From: Eubacterium sp.
GTDB lineage: Bacteria > Bacillota > Clostridia > Lachnospirales > Lachnospiraceae
Direction: 5' to 3'
Length of the DNA: 64,000 bases
Assembly: GCA_003486385.1 (NCBI GenBank)
Contig: DNFT01000032.1
Span: 1 to 64,000, forward strand
Position numbers and translations under genes: made by a program
Shown: in pieces, positions 34,244 to 43,111 of the stretch
How the letters are laid out: each line of letters starts with the position of its first letter
How positions within the stretch are numbered: position 1 is the stretch's first letter
The notes under the pieces: model-generated
What the model was told of the DNA's origin: nothing
Database searches by the model: none
The model's input: only the letters and a program-made list of their open reading frames with translations

Positions 34244-35041
34244 TTACTTTATCCCATTGCATTTGTCAAAGCATGCATCCACAGCCTTGATAACAGAATT
34301 TCTGAAGCCATGCTCCTCAAGTGCTGCGACACCCGCAATAGTTGTTCCTCCGGGTGAGCACACCTTATCCTTTAACATTCCGGGATGTTCATTAGTCTCA
34401 AGAACCATCCTGCCTGCGCCTACAACAGTCTGCGCAACGAACTCATACGCGGACTGACGTGGCATTCCATGCTTGACACATGCATCTGCCATGGCTTCAA
34501 TAAACATATATACATAGGCAGGTGAACTCCCGCTTGCACATGTGACGGCGTTCATAAGTTTTTCATCTACCAGCCTGTATGTACCAAATGACTTAAAGAA
34601 GTTATCTAATACTTCTTTTTCATCAAAGGAAAATTCCATTGCGTCATAAGCTACTCCGGTCATGGCTTCTCCTATAAGTGCGGGCGTATTCGGCATTGCG
34701 CGCACCACACGGACCGGCTTCTCGAACTTTGCCTTGAGTGCATCTATCGAATGGCTGGGTGAAAGTGAGATAATTATATGTTCCTCCGTCACAACATACA
34801 TGAGATTCCTGATAACAGCATCATACACCTGTGGTTTTACTGCAAGGATAATGTATTTTGCACTGTTAGCACATTCAGCATTTCCGGAAGCAGCCCTCAC
34901 TCCTGTCTCATCGCTTACTGTCACCCTCTTTTTATCCGTAGCACATGAAAAGACAATATCAGCGGGAGAATAAGTTTTTAAAAGGCCTTTTAACATGGCA
35001 TATCCCATATTGCCCATTCCGATAAATCCAAATGTACTCAT
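34244..35041 (-). CDS. proC: pyrroline-5-carboxylate reductase
   Basis: 265 residues. It reduces pyrroline 5-carboxylate to proline with NAD(P)H. Rossmann motif GMGNMGYAMLKGLL at residues 8-21; RAMPNTPALIGEAMTG; and the C-terminal dimerisation signature with GAGRMVLETNEHPGMLKDKVCSPGGTT, in two shorter parts. Intact length. No proA or proB in the window. It precedes nudF closely on the same strand. Confidence 0.95.
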   Translation of the reverse strand: MSTFGFIGMGNMGYAMLKGLLKTYSPADIVFSCATDKKRVTVSDETGVRAASGNAECANSAKYIILAVKPQVYDAVIRNLMYVVTEEHIIISLSPSHSIDALKAKFEKPVRVVRAMPNTPALIGEAMTGVAYDAMEFSFDEKEVLDNFFKSFGTYRLVDEKLMNAVTCASGSSPAYVYMFIEAMADACVKHGMPRQSAYEFVAQTVVGAGRMVLETNEHPGMLKDKVCSPGGTTIAGVAALEEHGFRNSVIKAVDACFDKCNGIK

Positions 35042-35110
35042 CTTCTCATTTTCCTCTCTAAGGTTAAAATTATCATAAACTGAACTTTCAAAACAAATTT
35101 ATTTAAGGTT

Positions 35111-36394
35111 CTATCTGTCTAACAGCTTTTCAACACTTACAAGCTTAACACAAAGAGTAAACAAAAGTGCTGCCTTCTTCATCTCGTCAACAGTCGGGAA
35201 AGACGGAGCTATTCTGATATTGGAATCCTCAGGATCTTTTCCATAAGGGAATGTGGCACCAGCTCCCGTAAGCACCATTCCTGCCTCTTTGCATTTTGCT
35301 ACTATAGCCTTAGCGCAGCCAGGCATTGCGTCAAATGATATAAAATATCCTCCAAGAGGCTTAGTCCAGGTTCCGATACCAAGACCTGAAAGCTCATTGT
35401 CAAGAATCTCCTCGACTGCCTCGAACTTAGGTCTTAATATTTCAGCCTGCTTCATCATATGCTCCATAATACCCTGCTTGTTCTTATAGAACCTTATATG
35501 TCTTAACTGATTCAGCTTATCATAACCGATTGTCTGGATTGTCAATGACTTCTTAACTTCCGCAATGTTAGCCTTCGATGTGGCGAGTGCGGCAATTCCG
35601 GCTCCGGCAAAGCTTATCTTGGATGTTGAGGCGAATTCATAAACCATGTCAGGATTACCTGCCTTCTCACATTCAGTAAGTATATCAAGAATCTGAGGCT
35701 GGTTGTCCTCATAAAGATAATGAACAACGTAAGCATTATCCCACATTATCCTGAAATCCTTCGCAGCAGGCTTAAGTGCAGCCATTCTCCTGACAACCTC
35801 ATCCGAATACACACATCCACCCGGGTTGGAAAATTTAGGTACGCACCATATACCCTTGATACTCTCATCCTCTGAGACGAGCTTCTCAACCATATCCATA
35901 TCAGGACCGTCCTCTTTCATAGGGACGTTAATCATCTCAACTCCAAAATGCTGGGTAATGGCAAAATGTCTGTCATATCCCGGTACCGGACACAGGAACT
36001 TAACCTTGTCAAGCTTGCACCAAGGTGTGCAGCCACCTGTTCCCTCGAGCATAAATCTGGAAATAGTATCGTACATAATGTTAAGACTTGCATTGCCGTA
36101 GACAATGACATTCGACGCATCAACACCCATGATATCTGCCATAAAATGTTTTGCCTCCGGTATTCCGTCAAGACCTCCATAATTACGGCAATCAACCCCG
36201 TCCTCCGATTTATAATCGGATGTACTGCTCACCGCATCTAAAATTCCCATTGCAAGGTCTAACTGAGCCGGTGCCGGCTTTCCTCTGGACATATCAAGCT
36301 TAAGTCCTAAATGCTGTGCCTTGGCATACTCTTCTTCGAGAGCTGCTTTAATTGACTTTAGCTCCTCTTTGCTTAACATTTCGTACTTTTCCAT
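35111..36394 (-). CDS. class I aminotransferase, aspartate aminotransferase type 1c
   Basis: About 427 residues. PLP enzyme; the Schiff-base lysine lies in FASTSKISFAGAG, substrate carboxylate-binding residues in the RIAPSFP segment near the C-terminus, and MSRGKPAPAQLDL near residue 40. These features fit subgroup 1c, whose characterised members are aspartate aminotransferases, rather than the common AspC subgroup; substrate is otherwise not certain. ATG 36394 is used: GGAGG is 10 bases upstream, whereas the TTG three codons earlier abuts the ribosome site. Stand-alone gene; a glgA terminator lies upstream. Confidence 0.82.
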   Translation of the reverse strand: MEKYEMLSKEELKSIKAALEEEYAKAQHLGLKLDMSRGKPAPAQLDLAMGILDAVSSTSDYKSEDGVDCRNYGGLDGIPEAKHFMADIMGVDASNVIVYGNASLNIMYDTISRFMLEGTGGCTPWCKLDKVKFLCPVPGYDRHFAITQHFGVEMINVPMKEDGPDMDMVEKLVSEDESIKGIWCVPKFSNPGGCVYSDEVVRRMAALKPAAKDFRIMWDNAYVVHYLYEDNQPQILDILTECEKAGNPDMVYEFASTSKISFAGAGIAALATSKANIAEVKKSLTIQTIGYDKLNQLRHIRFYKNKQGIMEHMMKQAEILRPKFEAVEEILDNELSGLGIGTWTKPLGGYFISFDAMPGCAKAIVAKCKEAGMVLTGAGATFPYGKDPEDSNIRIAPSFPTVDEMKKAALLFTLCVKLVSVEKLLDR

Positions 36395-36503
36395 ATTGCT
36401 CAAACCTCCGTTAGTTAACTTTTAAAGAATATATTAGCATTGAATTTCACAAGTTGCAACATATTTTTTAATAAATTGACTTGTTAAAGTGAAGAACAAA
36501 AAA

Positions 36504-36537
36504 AACAGAACCAATCCCGCTGCTGATCAGCCCTGTT
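36504..36537 (-). terminator. intrinsic terminator after glgA
   Basis: On the minus strand AACAGGGCTGATC (36537-36525) pairs with GATTGGTTCTGTT (36516-36504), 13 bp including G-U pairs, loop 8 bases, followed by TTTTTTG. It ends the glgA transcript. Confidence 0.8.
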
Positions 36538-36589
36538 TTCCACTATCTTTATTTTATGTTTTTGAAATCTGCATCCAGGTCATTCTGTA

Positions 36590-38038
36590 CTAATACCCAA
36601 GAAGATTATCGTAGAGCTTCTGGTATTTCTTAGCGGAGCTTGCCCACGAGAAGTCCTTTAACATTCCACGGTCTACAATCTTATTCCACTCTCTCTTATT
36701 ATTATAAAAAACATGCTTTGCATAGTTGATTGTATTCATCATCTCATGAGCATTGTAATTGGCAAATGAGAAGCCTGTTCCTGTACTCTCATACTCATTA
36801 TATGGTTCAACCGTATCCTTAAGTCCGCCTGTTTCACGCACAATCGGTACAGTGCCGTAACGAAGCGACATCAGCTGGCTGAGTCCGCAAGGCTCAAAAA
36901 GAGATGGCATAAGGAATGCATCACACGAAGCATATATCTTATGTGACATATCCTCTGAATAATATATGTTAGCAGATACTCTGTCCGGATATTTCCATGC
37001 AAAATGTCTGAACATGTTCTCATACTGTGATTCACCCGTACCTAAGATAACAAGCTGTACGTCCTCGGCACATATCTGATCCATCATATATGCAATAAGA
37101 TCAAGCCCCTTCTGGTCAGTAAGTCTTGATACAATTCCTATCATAAACTTCTTATCATTGACCTCAAGACCAAGCTCCTGCTGAAGAGCTTTCTTATTCT
37201 TCGGCTTCTCTTTGCGGAAAGTCTTCTGGTTATAGTTGGAAACTATTCTGGTATCTGTAGCCGGGTTGAATTCTTCATAGTCGATTCCGTTTACAATACC
37301 AGTCAGGCAATTGGAACGTGCTCTCATAAGTCCATCGAGATGTTCTCCGTAAAATGGTGTCTTTATCTCTTCAGCATAACTGTCGCTTACCGTGGTAACG
37401 GCATCAGCATATACTATACCGCCCTTAAGATAATTGGCATCGCCATATGCCTCAAGCTTATCTGATGTAAAGAAATAAGGCGGAAGCCCTGTAATGTCCT
37501 TAACCTTCTTAAGATCCCAGATTCCCTGAAACTTAAGATTATGTATCGTCATGATGGATTTCATATCACGGAAAAACTCGCCATCATGGAAACGTTCCTT
37601 CATATAAACAGGAACAAGACCTGTCTGCCAATCATGACAATGGACTATATCAGGCTTAAAACCTAAAAGTGGCATTGCTGAGAGTGCTGCTTTACTGAAA
37701 AAAGCAAACTTTTCTATATCTTCGTGTATATAGCCATAAGGCTTCGGCCCCGCAAAGTAAAATTCATTGTCAATGAAGTAATAGTGTACTCCCGCATACT
37801 CCATCTCCAATACTCCTACATACTGGCTTCTCCATGCCAGATCCATATAAAAATGTGTAACATACTTCATCTGGCTGCGCCATTTTTCCGGAATGCACAG
37901 ATACTTTGGCAGCATGACACGCACATCATAGTGTTCCTTATCGAAATACTTCGGAAGAGAACCCGCCACATCAGCAAGGCCACCCGTCTTGATAAACGGA
38001 ACTGCTTCTGATGATACAAAAAGCACATTTTTCTTCAT
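36590..38038 (-). CDS. glgA: glycogen synthase (ADP-glucose type)
   Basis: 482 residues, family length. GT5 enzyme that extends alpha-1,4-glucan from ADP-glucose. The KTGGL motif binding ADP-glucose is at residues 17-21 (FIKTGGLADVAGSLPK), and the second signature is MPSLFEPCGLSQL with ETGGLKDTV near the C-terminus. GAGG precedes ATG 38038. The other glycogen genes (glgB, glgC, glgD) are not nearby. It lies 115 bases downstream of spo0A on the same strand. Confidence 0.95.
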   Translation of the reverse strand: MKKNVLFVSSEAVPFIKTGGLADVAGSLPKYFDKEHYDVRVMLPKYLCIPEKWRSQMKYVTHFYMDLAWRSQYVGVLEMEYAGVHYYFIDNEFYFAGPKPYGYIHEDIEKFAFFSKAALSAMPLLGFKPDIVHCHDWQTGLVPVYMKERFHDGEFFRDMKSIMTIHNLKFQGIWDLKKVKDITGLPPYFFTSDKLEAYGDANYLKGGIVYADAVTTVSDSYAEEIKTPFYGEHLDGLMRARSNCLTGIVNGIDYEEFNPATDTRIVSNYNQKTFRKEKPKNKKALQQELGLEVNDKKFMIGIVSRLTDQKGLDLIAYMMDQICAEDVQLVILGTGESQYENMFRHFAWKYPDRVSANIYYSEDMSHKIYASCDAFLMPSLFEPCGLSQLMSLRYGTVPIVRETGGLKDTVEPYNEYESTGTGFSFANYNAHEMMNTINYAKHVFYNNKREWNKIVDRGMLKDFSWASSAKKYQKLYDNLLGY

Positions 38039-38153
38039 AGACTCTACCTCACATATTATGTTAGTGAATTTTTTGAAAATTCCAAAAACCTTGATACATT
38101 TTTATAAATTATAACACAAAAAGATTAAAAATGAAAGATTTTTTATTATTAGT

Positions 38154-38954
38154 TTATCTCACCTTGTACTGTAAACGAAGCTTATCCGCTATAAGTGCAA
38201 TAAACTCTGAATTGGTTGGCTTACCCTTTCCGTTGCTTACCGTATATCCGAATAATTCTTCTATAGTCTCCATTCTTCCACGCTCCCATGCAACCTCAAT
38301 TGCATGTCTGATAGCACGTTCAACCCTGCTGGCGGTTGTATCGTATTTCTTAGCTATCGTCGGATAAAGAACCTTAGTAATGCTGTTAAGAATATCCGAA
38401 TCTTCTATAGCCATTATTATTGAATCGCGCAAATACTGGTACCCTTTGATATGAGCCGGGATTCCTACCTCATGAATCATATTGGTAACATCGGTTTCTA
38501 TGCTCACCTTCTGGTTTTCATTATTGATATCCGCTGCAAATCTTGTGCTGTTACCGGCTGCAGGATGACGTCCCATATTACTTCTTACATACCTTATTCG
38601 ATTAAGGAGTGTGTTATTGTCAAACGGTTTCATTATGTAATAATTGGCTCCAAGATTGAACGCATCCTCCGTAATTCCCTCCTGGCCAATAGCTGTTATA
38701 ATTATAAAAGCCGGCTTCCTCTTTATTCGTGAATCTGAATGTGTTTTTTCCATAACAGTGAGGCCGTCAAGCTTCGGCATAACAATATCAAGCAGAACAA
38801 CATCCGGTTGCAGTTCACGTACCAAGCTTAGGCATATTTCGCCGTTTTCCGCCTTGCCGACAACCTCCATGTCCTTATCCGTCCTAATGATATCTTCCAG
38901 AAGCTGCAGCATACGTTCATTGTCATCTGCAATAACAATTCTAAGCTTTCCCAT
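38154..38954 (-). CDS. spo0A: sporulation master response regulator
   Basis: About 266 residues. Receiver domain with acidic pair DDN (IVIADDN), phosphoacceptor Asp in VVLLDIVMP, and the Thr/Lys pair ITA and KPFD. The C-terminal effector domain has the nearly invariant recognition helix region [18 protein letters not shown], including [12 protein letters not shown]. Spo0A~P binds 0A boxes (TGTCGAA) to start sporulation and change many stationary-phase genes. ATG 38954 has AGAGG upstream; a GTG four codons earlier is not needed. Unusually, spoIVB is not adjacent: about 6.4 kb separates them. Confidence 0.95.
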   Translation of the reverse strand: MGKLRIVIADDNERMLQLLEDIIRTDKDMEVVGKAENGEICLSLVRELQPDVVLLDIVMPKLDGLTVMEKTHSDSRIKRKPAFIIITAIGQEGITEDAFNLGANYYIMKPFDNNTLLNRIRYVRSNMGRHPAAGNSTRFAADINNENQKVSIETDVTNMIHEVGIPAHIKGYQYLRDSIIMAIEDSDILNSITKVLYPTIAKKYDTTASRVERAIRHAIEVAWERGRMETIEELFGYTVSNGKGKPTNSEFIALIADKLRLQYKVR

Positions 38955-39171
38955 GTTCCCTCTCACATCCCTATATATAATTTTATTTTGCCTGTTCTGT
39001 ATATCTTCCTGAACAAGCCGGCACCGACCGTCAATAAGTTTATCAATGACTTACTTATATCATCCGCCAATAGCCGCATGCTGTCAATACAACACTTAGT
39101 TAATATTATAATAGTCATATACTGAGAGTTCAACAGCTTTTTTTAGGATTATGTGAAGATTTAATTCTGAT

Positions 39172-39729
39172 TTAGTCGAATTTTGTCGAAAGTGAAACTT
39201 TCTTATAGTCCAGCCCTTCAATATCTTTCCATATAAAGCTTCCATCTTCATATATCATATAGCTATGCGGGCTGTTTTCCTTAGGAATTGATACAGAACC
39301 CGGATTTATATACCACATGCCATTCTCACAAATACATGCCGGGACATGTGTATGTCCGTGAAGAAGTACATCGCCCTCCTTATGTGGTGGCAGGTTCCGG
39401 AGATTATAGTGATGTCCATGAGTGGCAAAAATAGTTGTATCTCCATCGAAAATCATACTGTATTCCGCCATTATAGGGAAATCAAGCACCATCTGGTCAA
39501 CCTCACCATCGCAGTTGCCCCTCACACATAATATATCGTTTTTTATAGGGTTAAGCATTGAAATGACTTTTTTCGGGTCATATTCACGCGGAAGGTCATT
39601 CCTTGGTCCATGATAAAGAATATCGCCAAGCAGAAGAAGTCTGTCTGCCTGCTCCCTTTTATATGCCTCAACCATTTTTTCACAGTAATAAGCCGAACCG
39701 TGAATGTCCGATGCTATCATAAGCTTCAT
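39172..39729 (-). CDS. yfcE: YfcE-like metallophosphodiesterase
   Basis: About 185 residues, the same size as E. coli YfcE. Metal ligands are all present: SDIHGS (D-x-H), LLGDILYHGP (GD), VRGNCD (GNCD), ATHGHH (GHH-type) and LHGHTHVP (GHTH). Substrate unknown; YfcE cleaves model phosphodiesters. ATG 39729 has GGAGGA 9 bases upstream; eleven upstream codons are discarded. A good promoter lies at 39818-39845. Its last codons contain two 0A-box-like heptamers. Confidence 0.9.
   Translation of the reverse strand: MKLMIASDIHGSAYYCEKMVEAYKREQADRLLLLGDILYHGPRNDLPREYDPKKVISMLNPIKNDILCVRGNCDGEVDQMVLDFPIMAEYSMIFDGDTTIFATHGHHYNLRNLPPHKEGDVLLHGHTHVPACICENGMWYINPGSVSIPKENSPHSYMIYEDGSFIWKDIEGLDYKKVSLSTKFD
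39174..39190 (+). promoter_or_regulatory. tandem 0A-box-like heptamers upstream of spo0A
   Basis: AGTCGAA (39174-39180) and TGTCGAA (39184-39190) lie head to tail with a 3-base gap, the spacing bound by Spo0A dimers in known promoters. They overlap the end of the phosphodiesterase gene, about 220 bases upstream of the spo0A start. Single TGTCGAA copies occur by chance elsewhere in the window; the tandem arrangement is what stands out. Confidence 0.35.
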
Positions 39730-39817
39730 AATTATATTTCCTCCATACATCTTATATATCACAATCTGCTATTGCCAATGCTGCCTGTGTCTTATACACA
39801 TTATAATTGACATGATT

Positions 39818-39845
39818 ATTATACATCGTTATGGGGAAGCGTCAA
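39818..39845 (-). promoter_or_regulatory. promoter for the phosphodiesterase gene
   Basis: On the minus strand TTGACG (39845-39840) and TATAAT (39823-39818) are 16 bases apart. The -10 is perfect and the -35 matches 5/6. The predicted start gives a leader of about 80 bases. Confidence 0.65.
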
Positions 39846-39913
39846 TTGGAAATTATGCTTTTCTAAACGTATATGTTTTATTTTTTGTCAATACATTTTT
39901 TAAGAAACTAAAA

Positions 39914-39937
39914 AAGAAGGTATATTACAACCTTCTT
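39914..39937 (-). terminator. intrinsic terminator after the PBECR4-like gene
   Basis: AAGAAGG (39914-39920) and CCTTCTT (39931-39937) form a 7-bp stem; on the minus strand it begins 9 bases after the stop codon and runs into a T run. Confidence 0.75.
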
Positions 39938-39945
39938 AAATGTGC

Positions 39946-40863
39946 TTATTGTTTCTGTTTATATTCATTCAACAACTGCCTTATTTCATTCGGAAGCAAA
40001 TCCCTGTCTGAATCATTTATTTTTTGTCGAATAAAGCGTTTTTCATCGTTAGTCCAGCGGAAATCTTTTTTCATATAGGGTAAATATATTTTATCTAATG
40101 CATCTAACTGTAGCAGGTCATAATGTTTCAAAATATCGTCATTTGTACAATCTTTTATTGCCTGTTCATCAATTGTTCCATCCTTCAAGGTATATCTATC
40201 TTTGAGCCTTTTATAATGCTTATTCTTTTCTAATGCTTTCCATACCTGCCGCCAATATATTTCAAAGAACAGGTCACTATTTTTATTTTTTCTCATAATA
40301 GAACATGGCAAGACACTCTCCTGATTTTCTATGTAATCATCATCCAGACGAAAGAAAAAGGTGTTTGGATAGTTTACATCGCTTTCTTTTCCGGAAGCCA
40401 TAAAACCAATTCCGAAATATCCGTATTTATTATTTTTATCTTTATACCGCTTCCAAAACAGATACTCTATCTTATCTAGCTTCGTGGAAAAGTTTTTTAT
40501 CTTTGAGTAATCAAACCTTACTATTTGCCTTGCATGAATTATATCCAAAATCAACTCACTACTAAAATATTGTATTCTCACATTAAATAACTCATTGAAA
40601 TATGCACTATTTTCAAATTCATTCGTATCAATCGCATCATCGCCATCGCTACACATTCTATGGTACAATTCGGTGGCACTCAAACGTTTTTCACTGTACT
40701 CAAATAGAATAGGATTATCGACAAGATGTTGCAAGCCTAACAAATGCGGCAAATCCTGTGGATTAAATGTAAATCTTATAGTGTCTCCGTTGCTTAATGG
40801 TATCTGGATACTTGTCTTTATCAGCTTTTCATAATCGGCAATAATATTTTTTATTATATCCAA
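39946..40863 (-). CDS. PBECR4-like putative nuclease
   Basis: About 305 residues, visibly more A/T-rich than its neighbours. The pattern DTIRFTFNPQDLPHLLGLQHL, then SAYFNELFNVRIQYF, then QIVRFDYSKI and FFFRLDDDYIENQE, resembles my memory of PBECR4, a proposed BECR-fold (barnase/EndoU/colicin E5-D/RelE) RNase-like family found in phages and Firmicutes islands. RNase activity is therefore only inferred. The C-terminal third (DLLQLDALDKIYLPYMKK) is extra. I start at TTG 40863, with GGAGG 6 bases upstream, because the longer frame to 40923 would be encoded by a terminator hairpin. Mono-cistronic, with no protein antitoxin or immunity gene beside it. Confidence 0.6.
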   Translation of the reverse strand: MDIIKNIIADYEKLIKTSIQIPLSNGDTIRFTFNPQDLPHLLGLQHLVDNPILFEYSEKRLSATELYHRMCSDGDDAIDTNEFENSAYFNELFNVRIQYFSSELILDIIHARQIVRFDYSKIKNFSTKLDKIEYLFWKRYKDKNNKYGYFGIGFMASGKESDVNYPNTFFFRLDDDYIENQESVLPCSIMRKNKNSDLFFEIYWRQVWKALEKNKHYKRLKDRYTLKDGTIDEQAIKDCTNDDILKHYDLLQLDALDKIYLPYMKKDFRWTNDEKRFIRQKINDSDRDLLPNEIRQLLNEYKQKQ

Positions 40864-41075
40864 AGGCTTCCTCCAAAAAAAATAAATGTCTCCCGGCAAA
40901 AACCAGAAGACACTTATAGGCATTTTTCACTTTTTCCTCCGGAGAGTAAGATACTGTTGGCTCAATGCATAAACCAACGTGAAGACCTCCATTTGCATTT
41001 GGTATCGCTCACACAAACTTCATCAGTCAAGAGATTCTCTGCCCGTAAGCTAAAAGAATCTTATTTAATATATGC
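40864..41075 (-). promoter_or_regulatory. structured leader ending in an attenuator-like hairpin
   Basis: Directly before the ribosome site of the PBECR4-like gene, GTGTCTTCTGG (40913-40903) pairs over 11 bp, with three G-U pairs, with CCGGGAGACAT (40896-40886), followed by TTATTTTTTTT: a complete intrinsic terminator in the 5' leader. Further upstream are stems 41055-41060/41033-41038 (GATTCT/AGAATC) and 41002-41006/40950-40954 (GATAC/GTATC) enclosing a TTGGTT/AGCCAA hairpin. I could not match it to T-box, SAM, TPP, lysine, purine, fluoride, ZTP, c-di-GMP or THF riboswitch consensus. It fills most of the 343-base gap to the ferredoxin gene. Confidence 0.5.
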
Positions 41076-41109
41076 ATAATGTATACAAATTATTAACTTT
41101 ATCATACTT

Positions 41110-41126
41110 TGTCATACCTTATGACA
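41110..41126. promoter_or_regulatory. 17-bp inverted repeat, candidate operator
   Basis: TGTCATA (41110-41116), spacer CCT, TATGACA (41120-41126) is a perfect 7-bp inverted repeat. On the minus strand its downstream half supplies ATGACA, a possible -35, with TAATTT 17 bases further on, so it may control the leader and PBECR4-like gene. Confidence 0.4.
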
Positions 41127-41206
41127 CTTTTGATGGTAACATAAACATGTTGATAAGTCAACAGAATTGATATAATTTTCTTATAAACTATATAAAATAC
41201 AACAGT

Positions 41207-41392
41207 TTACCTCTGCCCTATAGCTCCCACCGGGCAGTTATTCATGACGTTCTCAGCATCGGCAGCATCTTCAATCTTTACCTCTTCATCGACTGCCTTC
41301 GCAACACCATCATCCGTCATGTCAAACACAGCCGGACAGATTCCGTTGCACATTCCACAGCCGATACAATTTTCATTTACATAATACTTCAT
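41207..41392 (-). CDS. single-cluster [4Fe-4S] ferredoxin
   Basis: 61 residues. CIGCGMCNGIC supplies the first three cluster cysteines and NNCPVGAI the fourth, so one [4Fe-4S] cluster; the second cluster cysteines of clostridial 2[4Fe-4S] ferredoxins are absent. Acidic, as expected for an electron carrier. It starts 26 bases after hcp with AGAGG before ATG 41392, so it is co-transcribed and probably delivers electrons to Hcp. Confidence 0.93.
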   Translation of the reverse strand: MKYYVNENCIGCGMCNGICPAVFDMTDDGVAKAVDEEVKIEDAADAENVMNNCPVGAIGQR

Positions 41393-41417
41393 ACATATAC
41401 CTCTTTTTATATTTTTA

Positions 41418-42956
41418 TTATCCCAATAACTTCTTTAAATCCTCTTCCGGGGTTGAGATTGGACCTATATTGTAATTATCCACAAGCACCTTCAACACAT
41501 TCGGAGAAATGAATGCAGGCAGAGAAGGTCCAAGCAAAATGTTCTTGATTCCAAGGTGAAGCAATGAGAGCAGAATACATACCGCTTTCTGTTCATACCA
41601 TGAAAGAACCATGGAAAGAGGAAGCTCATTCACTCCACACTCAAATGCGCCTGCAAGTGCGACCGCAACCTGAATAGCACCATAAGCGTCATTGCACTGT
41701 CCCATGTCTAGGATTCTAGGGAACGGTCCGATTTTTCCAAGGTCAAGGTCATTGAATCTGTATTTGCCACATGCAAGTGTGAGAATAATGCTGTCCTGCG
41801 GGGTCTGCTTGACAAACTCTGTGTAATAGTTTCTTCCCGGCTTTGCACCATCGCAGCCTGCAACAAGGAAGAAATGCCTGATTGCTCCCGCCTTCACAGC
41901 TTCGACAATCGTGCCTGCATTTTCAAGAACAGTATTTCTTCCAAAACCGGTCATTACTGTCTTTCCGCCATTGATTCCTGTAAACACTGTATCCTCAACA
42001 AATCCGCCAAGCTCCAGTGCCTTTTCGATGACAGGTGTAAAATCCTTGTCCTCGCCGACATGTATTATTTCAGGATAGGACACCACCTCCGTTGTGAAAA
42101 CGCGGTCTGAATAGCTCGCCTTAGGTGGCATAAGGCAGTTGGTTGTATAAAGGATAGGCGCCGGGAGATTTGCAAATTCCTTCTGCTGGTTCTGCCATGC
42201 AGTTCCGAAATTTCCTTTTAAATGGGAGTATTTCTTAAGCTCCGGATATCCATGTGCCGGAAGCATTTCGCCGTGGGTATATACATTGATTCCCTTATCT
42301 TTTGTCTGCTCTAAGAGCTGCTTTAAATCATAAAGGTCATGTCCGGTTATCACAATAAACGGACCTTTTTCAACGGTAAGTGTAACCTCTGTCGGCACGG
42401 GATTTCCGTAAGTCTTAGTATTAGCTTCATCAAGAAGTTCCATACATGTGAGGTTAATCTCGCCTACCTTGAGGACAAGTGAAAGCAGTTCATCCATACT
42501 CATATCCGAACCGACTGCGCGCAATGCCTCATAGAAGAATGCGTTCACTGTCGCATTCTCATAGCCTAAGACCTGAGCATGGTATGCGTAAGCCGCGATA
42601 CCTCTTATTCCAAAAAGAATGAGAGATTTTAATGACCTGATATCTTCATCCGCATGCCATACCCTGTTCATGTCATAGTCCGCGTTATTTCCTGAGGCCT
42701 CATGCACCTCATTAATCAGCTTCGTTATTGTTTCCTCATTGAAATTTACATTGGTGATAGTTGTAAAAAGGGACTTGATGATAAGAGCATCATTTGCTTT
42801 ATTCATCTCGTTTTTCTCTGCAAGTCTTATGACTGCGCCGGTAAGCTTATCCTGAAGATTCGCAATCACTGGTGTCTTTCCGCACACACCGCTCCTTGTA
42901 CAGCCTGTACATCCGGCTGTCTGTTCACACTGAAAACAAAACATATTGTTATCCAT
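41418..42956 (-). CDS. hcp: hybrid cluster protein (hydroxylamine/NO reductase)
   Basis: 512 residues. Hcp reduces NO or hydroxylamine and is part of nitrosative-stress defence in anaerobes. N-terminal cluster cysteines lie in FCFQCEQTAGCTGC and GVCGKTP. Hybrid-cluster ligands follow in TGHDLYD, GEMLPAHGYPE, TTNCLMPP, FLVAGCDGAK and TLACGKYRF. AAGGAG precedes ATG 42956. It is divergent from a Crp/Fnr regulator, with a 16-bp palindrome between them, and precedes a ferredoxin gene. Confidence 0.95.
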   Translation of the reverse strand: MDNNMFCFQCEQTAGCTGCTRSGVCGKTPVIANLQDKLTGAVIRLAEKNEMNKANDALIIKSLFTTITNVNFNEETITKLINEVHEASGNNADYDMNRVWHADEDIRSLKSLILFGIRGIAAYAYHAQVLGYENATVNAFFYEALRAVGSDMSMDELLSLVLKVGEINLTCMELLDEANTKTYGNPVPTEVTLTVEKGPFIVITGHDLYDLKQLLEQTKDKGINVYTHGEMLPAHGYPELKKYSHLKGNFGTAWQNQQKEFANLPAPILYTTNCLMPPKASYSDRVFTTEVVSYPEIIHVGEDKDFTPVIEKALELGGFVEDTVFTGINGGKTVMTGFGRNTVLENAGTIVEAVKAGAIRHFFLVAGCDGAKPGRNYYTEFVKQTPQDSIILTLACGKYRFNDLDLGKIGPFPRILDMGQCNDAYGAIQVAVALAGAFECGVNELPLSMVLSWYEQKAVCILLSLLHLGIKNILLGPSLPAFISPNVLKVLVDNYNIGPISTPEEDLKKLLG

Positions 42957-43067
42957 TATTAAAACTCCTTATTAATATTTTATTTTGGAACATCCGTCCC
43001 CTGTAGTAATTTCCTCTTTCTGTGTAAAATGCTGCCTTGTGGTTTCCTTTCTTTTTTATTACAAATG

Positions 43068-43111
43068 CATTTTATCGTTTACAGCTCAAAAATTCTGTTG
43101 CCATGGCAACA
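43068..43111 (-). promoter_or_regulatory. hcp promoter with palindromic regulator site
   Basis: TGTTGCCATGGCAACA at 43096-43111 is a perfect 16-bp palindrome, flanked by AAATT and AATTT. On the minus strand TAAAAT (43073-43068) is a good -10, putting the start near 43061 and the palindrome centre about 42 bases upstream, the usual place for class II activation by Crp/Fnr proteins. A TATAAT facing the regulator lies at 43122-43127. The rest of the 377-base intergenic region shows no gene or RNA. Confidence 0.6.

Noticed and set aside
40864..40923. Upstream extension of the PBECR4-like protein (about 20 residues)
   Set aside because: It would be encoded by the attenuator hairpin and T run, and the best ribosome site lies inside it before TTG 40863.
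40914..41075. Hammerhead-like CTGATGA in the leader
   Set aside because: CTGATGA is present but the GAAA core and stems of a hammerhead ribozyme are not.
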